NCBI RefSeq assembly: GCF_016863635.1
Contig: NZ_BOPG01000092.1
Location: forward strand, 1-34,729
DNA from: Virgisporangium aurantiacum
Lineage (GTDB): Bacteria > Actinomycetota > Actinomycetes > Mycobacteriales > Micromonosporaceae
Direction: 5' to 3'
DNA: 34,729 bases
Below are positions 21,608-28,915 of the stretch, one piece after another (positions within the stretch are counted from its first letter, which is position 1; the number at the start of each line of letters is the position of its first letter). The position numbers and the translations under genes are program-made. The notes beneath the pieces are model-generated. The model did no database searches, was not told the origin of the DNA, and saw only the letters and a list, made by a program, of their open reading frames with translations.

Positions 21608-24400
21608 CTATGGCAGCTTCCAGATCGAGAGGTACCGGCCGCCGCCCACCGCGAACTTCGTTCCGTCGGGGCTGAACGCCACACAGCGCACCGGATTCGT
21701 GTATCCGAGGTGGTCGACGGGGTGGGCCTGGGTCACCCCGCCCGGGTTCGATGTCTGGGCGTCGCTGATCCCGGTGCCCGTCGAACTGGTGGTGGCCGGC
21801 CGGGCCGCGGTGTCGCCGCCGGCCTGGGGTGAGCCCGACATACCGACGGCCGCCAACTTGTCACGCACCCGCACCGTTCCACCGGAGTCGGCGCTCAGGA
21901 GCAGCGTGCCGGACGCGTTGAACGCCAGCCCGTACACCGGATAGGAGTGCTCCGCCACCACCACGGATGCGCCATTCTCAGGCGACGTGCTCCACAGCCG
22001 GACCTGCCGGTTGTGCCCGCCGACGACGACCGTCTGCGAGTCGGGGCTGAACGCGACGCCGAGCAGGCCGCCGCCCGGGTTCTCGCGGAGCGACACCAGC
22101 TTGCCCGACGGGATCCGCCATACCAGCAACGTACCGTCGTTACGCGCGCCCGCCAGTAGTTTGCCGTCCGGGCTGAACGCCAGCGCGTCGATGCGTCCGC
22201 CGCTGGCCGGCGGCGACAGCACCTTGTCGCCGGTGGCGACCGTCCACACGGTGACGAAGCCGCCCTGGGTGCTCGCGGCCGCGAGGGTTCCGTCGGAGCT
22301 GAACGCCAGTGCACCGTCGACGGTCACGTTGCTCTTGACCGAGGTCACCGGCTGCTTCGTCGTCAGATCCCAGGTGAATACCGCACCGCCCGCGTCGGCC
22401 GACATCAGGGTCCGCCCGTCCCCGTTGAACCGCACCGCGAGCACCCTGTCGGTGTGACCGCGCAACTCGCCGAGGGTCCCGCCGTAGGGCACACCCCAGA
22501 TCCGCACCGACTTGTCGTCGCTGGCCGACGCGAGCTTCGTGTTGTCCGGGCTGAACGCCAGGGCGTTGACCGCGTCGGTGTGGTCGGCGATGTCCGTTGT
22601 CGCCCGCATGTCCGCCGCCTGCCCGGCAGAACCCGAGTCCGTGGCGCTGTCTCCGCCGGAGTCACTGCCGTCGAAATCGATCCGGGGAATGACGAAGGCG
22701 AGCAGGAGCAGGCCGATCACGGTCCACGCCAGCCCCGGACGCCAGCCGCTGCGCCACCACGGCACCCGCCGCGACGGCGGTGCGGATGTGGCCGGTGCCG
22801 CCTGCGGTGGACCGGCAGCCGGCGGCGACCCGACCCGCGGAGCGGACGGCGGCAAGCCGACCGGCGGCCCCTGCGCCGGCCCGACCCGCGTCCCGACCGA
22901 AGGCGCGGCCGGCGGGCCAATGGGCGGACCAACGGGCGGACCAACGGGCGGACCAACGGGCGGAGCGGACGGCGCCGGCGGCGTCGAAACCGGCGCCGCG
23001 GATACCGGCTGCGCGGATACGGGTTGCGCGGATACCGGCTGCGCGGATACGGGTTGCGCGGACACCGGCATCGCCGATACGGGCATCCCGGAAACGGGCT
23101 GTGCCGAAACGGGCTGTGCCGACACGGGCTGTGCCGAAACGGGCATCCCCGGCACCGGTGCCCCGGACACCGGTACCGCAGAAATCGGCGTCGGCATTCC
23201 GGACACCCGTGCCGCGGAGCCGGGCGTCGGGATCCCGGAATGAGGCGCTCCCGACACCGGAACCGACGCCGTCGCCCGTGCCGGGACAACAGGCGGAGAA
23301 GAGACCGGCACCACGAGGGTCGCGTCCGCCGGTGGCGCCGGCCGCACGTGCAGACTCCCCTCCGCCACCACCAGCTCCGGTCGCTCCATCACCGTCGGCG
23401 CGAGTCCCAGGTCCTGGTGCAGCAGCGTCGCCACCAACGGAATCCGCGACGAACCACCCACCAGGAACAGTCCGGCCACCTCGTCCCGGCCGACGCGCGC
23501 CTCGCGCAGCACCGAGAGCGTCGTCCGCACCGTCCGGTCGAGGATCGGCCGCGCCAACTGCTCGATCTGGGAACGCGTCAGCAGCGCGTCGTCGTCGATC
23601 AGCGGCACGTGGATGAACGTCGACGGCGCCCGCGACAGGATCTCCTTGCCCGCGCGGACGTCGTCGCGGAACGGCAGCGCGGCGCGCCGGTCGGCCACCG
23701 TCGTCGGGCGCATCAACCGGTCCCAGGCCGCGGCGTCGCGTGGCGCGTAGATGGTGCCGAGGTTCGCGGTGATGGCCGCGTCGATGTCGAGGCCGCCGGC
23801 ATCCGGCAGGCCGCGTTCGGCAAGAACGTCAAAGCCGTCGGACGAGCGGCGAACGACCGACGCGTCGAACGTCCCGGCGCCGAAGTCGTACACGACCACA
23901 CACGCGCCGACGGGCATCGCGCCGCCGGCCACCTCCACGAAGTACCCGGTCGCGGCGACGGGCTCGGCGACCAGCACCGGCGATGCGAGTCCGGCGGCGG
24001 CCGCGGCGGCGGTGAGCGCCTCGCGGCGGCGCGGACCCCAGCCGGCCGGACAGGTGAGCGTCACCGCCTGAACCGGGCCGCCGGCGACACGCGCGGCTTC
24101 GGCCGCGACCCGTCCGAGCACGGCGGCGAACAGCGTCACGACCGGGATCTCCTGCCCGCCGAGCAGCACCACGCCGTCGTCGACGCTGCGTTTCGGGTTG
24201 GGCTCGAAGCCGGCCGGGTTGGCCTTCGCGGCGTGCAGCGCGTCGCGGCCGACCAGCAGCGTGCCGTCGTCGAACGCGCACACCGCCGACGGCAGCAGTT
24301 CCGAACCGTCGAACACGAGCGGCCGGATCCGCCCGTCGGGCGCGCGCAGCACGGCCACCGTCGTCGACGTACCGAAGTCGATGCCGAGCTGGAAGGTCAT
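21608..24400 (-). CDS. Membrane-anchored Hsp70-like ATPase fused to WD40 repeats
   Basis: 930 residues from MTFQLGIDFGTST at 24400; a GTG at 24433 would add 11. Residues 1-350 form an Hsp70/actin-type ATPase: phosphate loops LGIDFGTSTTVAVL and VVYDFGAGTFDAS, connecting motif VLVAEPVAATGYF and adenosine motif LFLVGGSSRIP. The substrate-binding domain is missing. A 200-residue Pro-rich linker follows with PVSAQ and PPVG repeats, then a membrane helix (AWTVIGLLLLAFVIP, about 558-572), then about seven WD40 repeats, for example HTDAVNALAFSPDNTKLASA. The propeller should be outside the membrane and the ATPase inside. It is divergent from a receiver protein over a 16-base palindrome. It may be a signalling or scaffold protein; function unknown. 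Confidence 0.88.
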   Translation of the reverse strand: MTFQLGIDFGTSTTVAVLRAPDGRIRPLVFDGSELLPSAVCAFDDGTLLVGRDALHAAKANPAGFEPNPKRSVDDGVVLLGGQEIPVVTLFAAVLGRVAAEAARVAGGPVQAVTLTCPAGWGPRRREALTAAAAAAGLASPVLVAEPVAATGYFVEVAGGAMPVGACVVVYDFGAGTFDASVVRRSSDGFDVLAERGLPDAGGLDIDAAITANLGTIYAPRDAAAWDRLMRPTTVADRRAALPFRDDVRAGKEILSRAPSTFIHVPLIDDDALLTRSQIEQLARPILDRTVRTTLSVLREARVGRDEVAGLFLVGGSSRIPLVATLLHQDLGLAPTVMERPELVVAEGSLHVRPAPPADATLVVPVSSPPVVPARATASVPVSGAPHSGIPTPGSAARVSGMPTPISAVPVSGAPVPGMPVSAQPVSAQPVSAQPVSGMPVSAMPVSAQPVSAQPVSAQPVSAQPVSAAPVSTPPAPSAPPVGPPVGPPVGPPIGPPAAPSVGTRVGPAQGPPVGLPPSAPRVGSPPAAGPPQAAPATSAPPSRRVPWWRSGWRPGLAWTVIGLLLLAFVIPRIDFDGSDSGGDSATDSGSAGQAADMRATTDIADHTDAVNALAFSPDNTKLASASDDKSVRIWGVPYGGTLGELRGHTDRVLAVRFNGDGRTLMSADAGGAVFTWDLTTKQPVTSVKSNVTVDGALAFSSDGTLAAASTQGGFVTVWTVATGDKVLSPPASGGRIDALAFSPDGKLLAGARNDGTLLVWRIPSGKLVSLRENPGGGLLGVAFSPDSQTVVVGGHNRQVRLWSTSPENGASVVVAEHSYPVYGLAFNASGTLLLSADSGGTVRVRDKLAAVGMSGSPQAGGDTAARPATTSSTGTGISDAQTSNPGGVTQAHPVDHLGYTNPVRCVAFSPDGTKFAVGGGRYLSIWKLP
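22915..22965 (-). repeat. 12-base tandem repeats coding for PPVG units
   Basis: The unit GGACCAACGGGC is repeated with little change and encodes the PVGPPVGPPVGPP part of the linker in the Hsp70-WD40 protein. It is prone to slippage. Confidence 0.8.
22990..23160 (-). repeat. 15-base tandem repeats coding for PVSAQ units
   Basis: About ten units such as GCGGATACCGGCTGC alternate with close variants and encode PVSAQ pentapeptides, with PVSGM and PVSAM variants at one end. They stay in frame in the extracytoplasmic-side linker before the membrane helix. Number variation between strains is expected. Confidence 0.8.
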
Positions 24401-24434
24401 CGGCTCATCGTCGGCCGCGGGCGGGCGCGACACA

Positions 24435-24450
24435 TCAGTGCTAGCACTGA
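24435..24450. promoter_or_regulatory. Perfect 16-base palindrome between divergent genes
   Basis: TCAGTGCTAGCACTGA is a perfect palindrome midway between the Hsp70-WD40 start (24400, minus) and the receiver start (24487, plus). It resembles CIRCE half-sites (TAGCACT) but lacks the nine-base spacer. It is a likely operator for a homodimeric repressor; the regulator is unknown. Confidence 0.6.
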
Positions 24451-24486
24451 AGCCAGATTGTCCGGAAGGCGACGACCCTACAAGAC

Positions 24487-24864
24487 GTGACCACCGTCCT
24501 GGTCGTCGACGACCACGCCGAGTTCCGCGCGGCCGCCGTCGCGCTGCTCGCCGCCGGCGGATTTCGGGTGGTCGGTGAGGCGGCCAACGGGGCGGACGCG
24601 ATAGCGGCGGCCCGCGCGTTGGCGCCCGACGTCGTGCTGTTGGACGTGCGGCTCCCCGACCACGACGGGTTCGCCGTCAGCCGCCGGATCCGGGGGCACG
24701 TCCCGTCGACGCGGGTCGTGCTCTGTTCGGCGCGGGCCGCGGTCGACTACGGCACCCGCGCCGAGGAGTGCGGCGCGATCGCGTTCTTCACCAAGGGCGA
24801 GTTGAGCGTGCCGGCGCTGGTGGCCCTGCTCCAGGGCGAACGAGATCAGACCGACCGCAGGTAG
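24487..24864 (+). CDS. Stand-alone response regulator receiver protein
   Basis: 125 residues from a GTG. A single CheY-like receiver domain: acidic pair VVDDH (Asp8, Asp9), phospho-acceptor Asp53 in LLDVRLPDHDG, Ser at VLCSAR, and Lys at FFTKGE. No output domain follows. The 3' end overlaps the convergent LuxR-type regulator gene by 19 bases. It may relay phosphate from the nearby histidine kinase or act by protein binding, for example on the divergently encoded Hsp70-WD40 protein. Confidence 0.88.
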   Translation: MTTVLVVDDHAEFRAAAVALLAAGGFRVVGEAANGADAIAAARALAPDVVLLDVRLPDHDGFAVSRRIRGHVPSTRVVLCSARAAVDYGTRAEECGAIAFFTKGELSVPALVALLQGERDQTDRR

Positions 24865-25493
24865 GCGAGCACGGCGAGGACGCGGCGGTGGTGCTCGGCC
24901 TCGGCCGGCAGGAGCAGCCGCTGGAAGATGCTGCGCACGTGCGTCTCGACGGTCTTTCCGGTCAGGTGCAACTGTTCGGCGATGGCGGCGTTCGACCGGC
25001 CCTCGGCCATGAGCGCCAGCACGTCGAGTTCGCGCGGAGTGAGGTCGCGCAGCCGGCCGGCGCGGCGGCGCGAGCCCAGCATCAGCTCGACCACCTCCGG
25101 GTCGAACGCGCACCCGCCAGCCGCGACCCGGTGCACCGCGTCGACGAAGTCGGTGCCGGACACCCGGTCCTTGAGGAGGTAGCCGACGCCGGTCGCGCCG
25201 GTGTCGGTCAGCTCGGCGAGGTGGGTGGCCTCGAGGTGCTGCGACAGCAGCAGCACCGCGACGCCGGGGTGTTCGCGGCGGATGCGCACCGCCGCGCGCA
25301 GGCCCTCGAGCCGGTTGGTGGGTGGCATCCGGATGTCGACGACGGCCAGGTCCGGTGCGGTGGCGGCGATCGCGGCGTGCAGCCGATGGGGGTCGCCGAC
25401 CTGCGCGACGATCTCGCAGCCGGCGCCGGTGAGCAGTTCGGCGAGCGCGGCGCGGAACAGCTCGGCGTCGTCGGCCAGGACCACCCGGGTCAT
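24846..25493 (-). CDS. NarL/FixJ-type response regulator
   Basis: 215 residues. Receiver domain with Asp8-Asp9 and phospho-acceptor Asp53 (VVDIRMPP), Ser in LLLSQH, and Lys in YLLKDRV. The C-terminal LuxR-type HTH is LTPRELDVLALMAEGRSNAA and TGKTVETHVRSIFQRLLL. The gene start overlaps the kinase stop (ATGA), so the two form one operon. It should be phosphorylated by the upstream kinase and bind unknown promoters. Confidence 0.93.
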   Translation of the reverse strand: MTRVVLADDAELFRAALAELLTGAGCEIVAQVGDPHRLHAAIAATAPDLAVVDIRMPPTNRLEGLRAAVRIRREHPGVAVLLLSQHLEATHLAELTDTGATGVGYLLKDRVSGTDFVDAVHRVAAGGCAFDPEVVELMLGSRRRAGRLRDLTPRELDVLALMAEGRSNAAIAEQLHLTGKTVETHVRSIFQRLLLPAEAEHHRRVLAVLAYLRSV

Positions 25494-27205
25494 GACCCCA
25501 CCGGAAGGGTCGCGATGACCGTGGTCCCGGACGGTCCACTGTGGACGTCGAGGCGTCCGTCGAGCGCGGCGACGCGATCGCGCAATCCGGTAAGTCCCGT
25601 CCCGCCCTCGATCGTGGCGCCGCCCACGCCGTCGTCGGTCACGGAGACGCGCAGTTCGGCGCCCTCCCGCCGTAATGCGATCCGGATCGTGGTGGCGTGC
25701 GCGTGTTTGAGCGCGTTGGTCACCGCTTCGGCAGCCACGAAGTACGCGGTGGTCGCGACGGCGGGCGGCAACGCGTCCACCTGCTCCTGAAAGACATCGA
25801 CCTCGACGGACGCCGGGCTGCGGGCGGCGAGTGCGCGCACGGCGGCCGTCAACCCCGCCTCGCTCAGGACCGCCGGGTGGATTCCGCGGGCGAGCTCCCG
25901 CAGTTCGCGCAGCGCGGCGTCGAGCCCGTTCGCACCGCGCGCCAGCAGCTCGGCCAGAGCGGGATCGGCGCCGGCTGAGTCGAGGCGCTGCCGGGCCATC
26001 CGCAACACAAGGGCCACGGTGACGAGCTGCTGCTGCGCGCCGTCGTGGAGATCGCGCTCGACGCGGCGGCGCTGTTCGTCGCCCGCCTCGACGATGCGGG
26101 CCCGGGACGCCCGGACCTCGTCGAGCTGGGCGCGCACCTCCGCGGCCAGTCGCTGGTTGTCAAGCTCCAGCGCCACCGCCGACGCCACCGCCTGAAGCAC
26201 GTGCCGATCCTCGTGCAACGCCGGGTCGTGCACCAGCGTCGCCATGCGGCGACCGTCGCGCTCGACCGGGGTCACGGCCCGTCCCGGCGCCACCGGTGGC
26301 TGCGCCTCCTCGCCGTACCCGACCTGCAGCGACGGGTCGCCCAAAGCCCACGCGAGCAGGTCGCGCAGCTGCGTCGGCGACGACCGCGGCAACCGGACCA
26401 GCACCGCTGCCACCGACGTGCGGCCGAGCCGGACCCGCCAGACCCCGAGCAGGAACGCCAGCGGCAGCAGGAGCACCGAACTGTGCAGGAGCGTGCTGGA
26501 GATCGCGTACGGCACCCGCTCATCGGGCTCGAACCATGGGTTGACCACCGACGCGACCCCACCGAGCAGCCCGGCCACCACCACCGGCGCGATCACCCGC
26601 CGCGCCGGCCGCGACGCGGCGATCCAGCGCACCACGAGGATCACGATCACCGCCGCGGCCATCACCATCTGCACGACGTCGAGCGCCGTGTCGAACCCCA
26701 GCACCGTGTGGACGAGGAGGCGGTTCTCGACGACCGACCGGTGGAACGGCACGTTCGCCGGCACGAACACGAAGACCGCGACATATCCGGCGACCACGAT
26801 CGCGCGGCTGAGCCGCGACCGCAGCCGGCCGTCCGGAAAGGCGAGCACGAGGTGCACCAGGAAGCCGCCGCTCGCCGACCGGGTGAACAAGCCGATCGTG
26901 TGCACCATCGGGTCGTTGGAGACCTGGAGATCCTCGGCGAACCAGCCGAAGCCGGTCAGCACCATGAGCAGCCCGACCCTGTTCTCGCGCTGACGCAGGT
27001 GCGCGATCACGCCCGCGGTCAGGTAGAGCCCGCCGACCAAGCCGGAGAACAGGGTCGAGGTCGACGTCGAATGCCGGGCGGAGTCGGTCACGGCCAGCAC
27101 CACCGCGCCGAACACCGCCCCGACGACGGCCAGCGCCACGACCGTGGCGGTCTCCCGGCTCAGCTTCGGCCGGAGCCACCCGCGCGGGGCCAACGCGGTG
27201 TGCAT
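25490..27205 (-). CDS. HisKA_3 sensor histidine kinase with multi-pass membrane sensor
   Basis: 571 residues. Residues 20-270 contain about seven hydrophobic segments, starting ATVVALAVVGAVFGAVVLAV, with a conserved ASGGFLVHLVLAFPDGRL loop. A soluble linker leads to the dimerisation helix with ERDLHDGAQQQLVTVAL; the phospho-acceptor is His387. The HATPase domain has EAVTNALKHAHA (N box), VTDDGVGGA (G1) and GTGLTGLRDRVAALDG (G2). It pairs with the coupled NarL-type regulator. The signal is unknown. Confidence 0.93.
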   Translation of the reverse strand: MHTALAPRGWLRPKLSRETATVVALAVVGAVFGAVVLAVTDSARHSTSTSTLFSGLVGGLYLTAGVIAHLRQRENRVGLLMVLTGFGWFAEDLQVSNDPMVHTIGLFTRSASGGFLVHLVLAFPDGRLRSRLSRAIVVAGYVAVFVFVPANVPFHRSVVENRLLVHTVLGFDTALDVVQMVMAAAVIVILVVRWIAASRPARRVIAPVVVAGLLGGVASVVNPWFEPDERVPYAISSTLLHSSVLLLPLAFLLGVWRVRLGRTSVAAVLVRLPRSSPTQLRDLLAWALGDPSLQVGYGEEAQPPVAPGRAVTPVERDGRRMATLVHDPALHEDRHVLQAVASAVALELDNQRLAAEVRAQLDEVRASRARIVEAGDEQRRRVERDLHDGAQQQLVTVALVLRMARQRLDSAGADPALAELLARGANGLDAALRELRELARGIHPAVLSEAGLTAAVRALAARSPASVEVDVFQEQVDALPPAVATTAYFVAAEAVTNALKHAHATTIRIALRREGAELRVSVTDDGVGGATIEGGTGLTGLRDRVAALDGRLDVHSGPSGTTVIATLPVGS

Positions 27206-27278
27206 CCCTTGATCCTCGCAGCCCCGTCAACGGAGGGTGCATAACCTGTCATCGAGGCCGAGCGGTCGAGATCCTCGG

Positions 27279-28523
27279 TTACTTGAGCGAGACGGATACC
27301 TTGCCGGGCGACAACGACTGGGGTGTCGCCGTCCGCACGGGTGTGAAGAGCATGCCCACGATGCACGCTGCGGCTTCGACGGCGGCACCGCCGACGAACA
27401 GTGCGGCCACTCCCGCCGCGTCCGCGAGGATTCCGCCGACGCCGAAGGCGATCGGCACGAAACCGACCACCGTCAGTGAGTGGAGGCTCATGACGCGGCC
27501 GAGTGTCTCCTCGGTCGCGGCGGCTTGAACAAGGCTGACCAGCGGACCGCCCGTGAAGCCGGTGAGGAATCCGATGGCGACCTGCATCGCCACCGCCGGA
27601 GCGAGGACCCGGACCATCGGCATCACGGCGAAGAAGCCGGCCTGCGTGGCCATGCAGGCAAGGATGAGTCCGCCGGTGAACGGACGCCTCCACAGGCGTA
27701 GGCCGTGCACGCCGGAACCCGCCACCGCGCCGGCGCCGAACCCGCCGACGAGCAGGCCGAAGCCGGCGGCGCCCCAGCCATTGCGGTGGGCGAGCAGGGG
27801 CAGGCCGGCATTTGTCAGCACGCCGAACGTGGCGGCGACGACCGCGCTGACGGGTAGCAGCGTCGCGAGTACCGGCTGGCGGGCCGCGTACCGCAGGCCG
27901 ACGAGCAGGTCGGCGAGGAACCGGCGCGGCTTCGAGCCGCGGGCCGGCGGCGGCAGGCCGATCGACCGGACCGCGAGGAACGACGCGACGAACGTCGCCG
28001 CGTTGGCCAGGAACAGCCAGCCGACGCGGCCTGCGGCCAGCAGAACGCCGGCGACCGGTGGAACGAGCACCGACGACAGACGCAGGACCATCATCCGGAT
28101 GCCGTTGGCGGCGGTCAGCGCGTCGGCCTCGACCAGTCGTGGGATGATCGCGCCGGTTGCGGGATGAACCGCGGCGTCGACGACCCCGAACACCGCGGCC
28201 ACCGCGAACAGCGCGACCACCCCGAACGCTCCGGTGCCGGCCGCGACCGCGGCCGTCACCATGACGGCGGCCCGAATCACGTCGGCGACCAGTATGACCC
28301 GCCGGCTTCCGGCCCGGTCGACGAGCACGCCGCCCGCCAGCATCAGCAGGGCGCGTGGCAGTGTCGCGGTCGTCAGCACGAAGCCGGCGGTGGTGGCCGA
28401 TCCGGTCGCCCGCAGGGACACCCAGAGCAGCGCGGTGAAGTAGAACTGATCACCGAGCAGGGAAATGCCGTGCCCGACGATGAACCGTCGGAAACGCGGT
28501 TCACGCAGCGGTGACCCGGACAT
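27279..28523 (-). CDS. MFS exporter (EntS/Mef-like, MFS_3 type)
   Basis: 414 residues with 12 expected membrane helices. The N-terminus PLREPRFRRFIVGHGISLLG and DQFYFTALLWVSLRATGSA are typical of the MFS_3 group, which includes the enterobactin exporter EntS and macrolide exporters of the Mef type. The motif GGVLVDRAGSRRVILVADVI is the MFS motif between helices 2 and 3. GGGGGA lies about seven bases before the ATG. Two tandem seven-residue leader ORFs precede it, suggesting translation-dependent control. A 26-base relic of its own 5' coding region is present upstream at 28611-28636. Confidence 0.88.
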   Translation of the reverse strand: MSGSPLREPRFRRFIVGHGISLLGDQFYFTALLWVSLRATGSATTAGFVLTTATLPRALLMLAGGVLVDRAGSRRVILVADVIRAAVMVTAAVAAGTGAFGVVALFAVAAVFGVVDAAVHPATGAIIPRLVEADALTAANGIRMMVLRLSSVLVPPVAGVLLAAGRVGWLFLANAATFVASFLAVRSIGLPPPARGSKPRRFLADLLVGLRYAARQPVLATLLPVSAVVAATFGVLTNAGLPLLAHRNGWGAAGFGLLVGGFGAGAVAGSGVHGLRLWRRPFTGGLILACMATQAGFFAVMPMVRVLAPAVAMQVAIGFLTGFTGGPLVSLVQAAATEETLGRVMSLHSLTVVGFVPIAFGVGGILADAAGVAALFVGGAAVEAAACIVGMLFTPVRTATPQSLSPGKVSVSLK

Positions 28524-28553
28524 CTCGACATCCCCCGTAGGCCTCGTCCAGCC

Positions 28554-28577
28554 CTAGTTCCAATCGATGGTCCTCAT
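28554..28577 (-). CDS. Leader peptide MRTIDWN, proximal copy
   Basis: A seven-codon ORF (MRTIDWN, then TAG) preceded by GGGGAGGTGACGCA (28578-28591), a near-perfect ribosome binding site. It lies 30 bases upstream of the MFS start. A second copy with a related sequence lies 85 bases further upstream. The strong site before so short an ORF suggests a translated regulatory leader. Confidence 0.6.
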   Translation of the reverse strand: MRTIDWN

Positions 28578-28610
28578 TGCGTCACCTCCCCGGTTGTGTC
28601 GGCCGCGACG

Positions 28611-28636
28611 GCGGTGAAGTAGAACCGATCACCGAG
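28611..28636 (-). pseudogene. Relic of the MFS gene 5' coding region
   Basis: This 26-base stretch differs by one base from 28432-28457 inside the MFS gene and reads LGDRFYFTA on the minus strand instead of LGDQFYFTA. It starts three bases after the distal leader's stop codon, so a duplicated leader-plus-gene unit appears to have been collapsed by deletion. Confidence 0.7.
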
Positions 28637-28638
28637 CC

Positions 28639-28662
28639 CTATTCCCAATCGAGGATCCTCAT
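28639..28662 (-). CDS. Leader peptide MRILDWE, distal copy
   Basis: A seven-codon ORF (MRILDWE, then TAG) with the identical ribosome binding site GGGGAGGTGACGCA (28663-28676). Compared with the proximal copy, M, R, D, W and the length are kept while other codons differ, so the reading frame looks constrained or the duplication is recent. Confidence 0.55.
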   Translation of the reverse strand: MRILDWE

Positions 28663-28743
28663 TGCGTCACCTCCCCGTTGTATCGATCGCGGCGAGGCCG
28701 AGGGGTTCAAGCCGGTCGCACCTCGTCGGCGCGGCGGTGCCGC

Positions 28744-28778
28744 CCCGCGGTGCCGTCCCGCGGTGCCGTCCCGCGGTG
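28744..28778. repeat. 13-base tandem repeat
   Basis: CCCGCGGTGCCGT occurs at 28744-28756 and 28757-28769, with a partial third copy at 28770-28778. It lies in the non-coding spacer between divergent genes. Confidence 0.8.
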
Positions 28779-28915
28779 ACGCACAACGGGCCGGCCCCTC
28801 CGCCGGACGCTGACGAGTATCACGGCGTCGAGATCGGCGCGGGCGAAGTCGGGACGAATTTGGACGTCGGGCGAACTCGCCGCCGGCCTCCGGCGTCTAT
28901 AACCAAGGGGGTGCG

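Larger units (their letters stand above)
28551..28685 (-). repeat. Direct repeat carrying the two leader ORFs
   Basis: Segments 28551-28601 and 28636-28685 are about 85% identical with a period of 85 bases. Each contains a leader ORF and its ribosome binding site. The remainder of the 28524-28915 spacer holds the MFS relic, a short tandem repeat and the start region of the divergent STAND gene. Confidence 0.75.

Noticed and set aside
22900..23200. Short regular repeats that might be a CRISPR array
   Set aside because: The repeats are 12 and 15 bases, have no spacers, and encode Pro-rich pentapeptides in frame within the Hsp70-WD40 protein.
22454..24490. A plus-strand open frame of 678 codons
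   Set aside because: It is the antisense shadow of the Hsp70-WD40 gene; it is Arg/His rich with no recognisable domain.
26045..27244. A plus-strand open frame of 399 codons opposite the histidine kinase
   Set aside because: It is Arg/His/Gln-rich shadow sequence; the minus strand has all kinase boxes.
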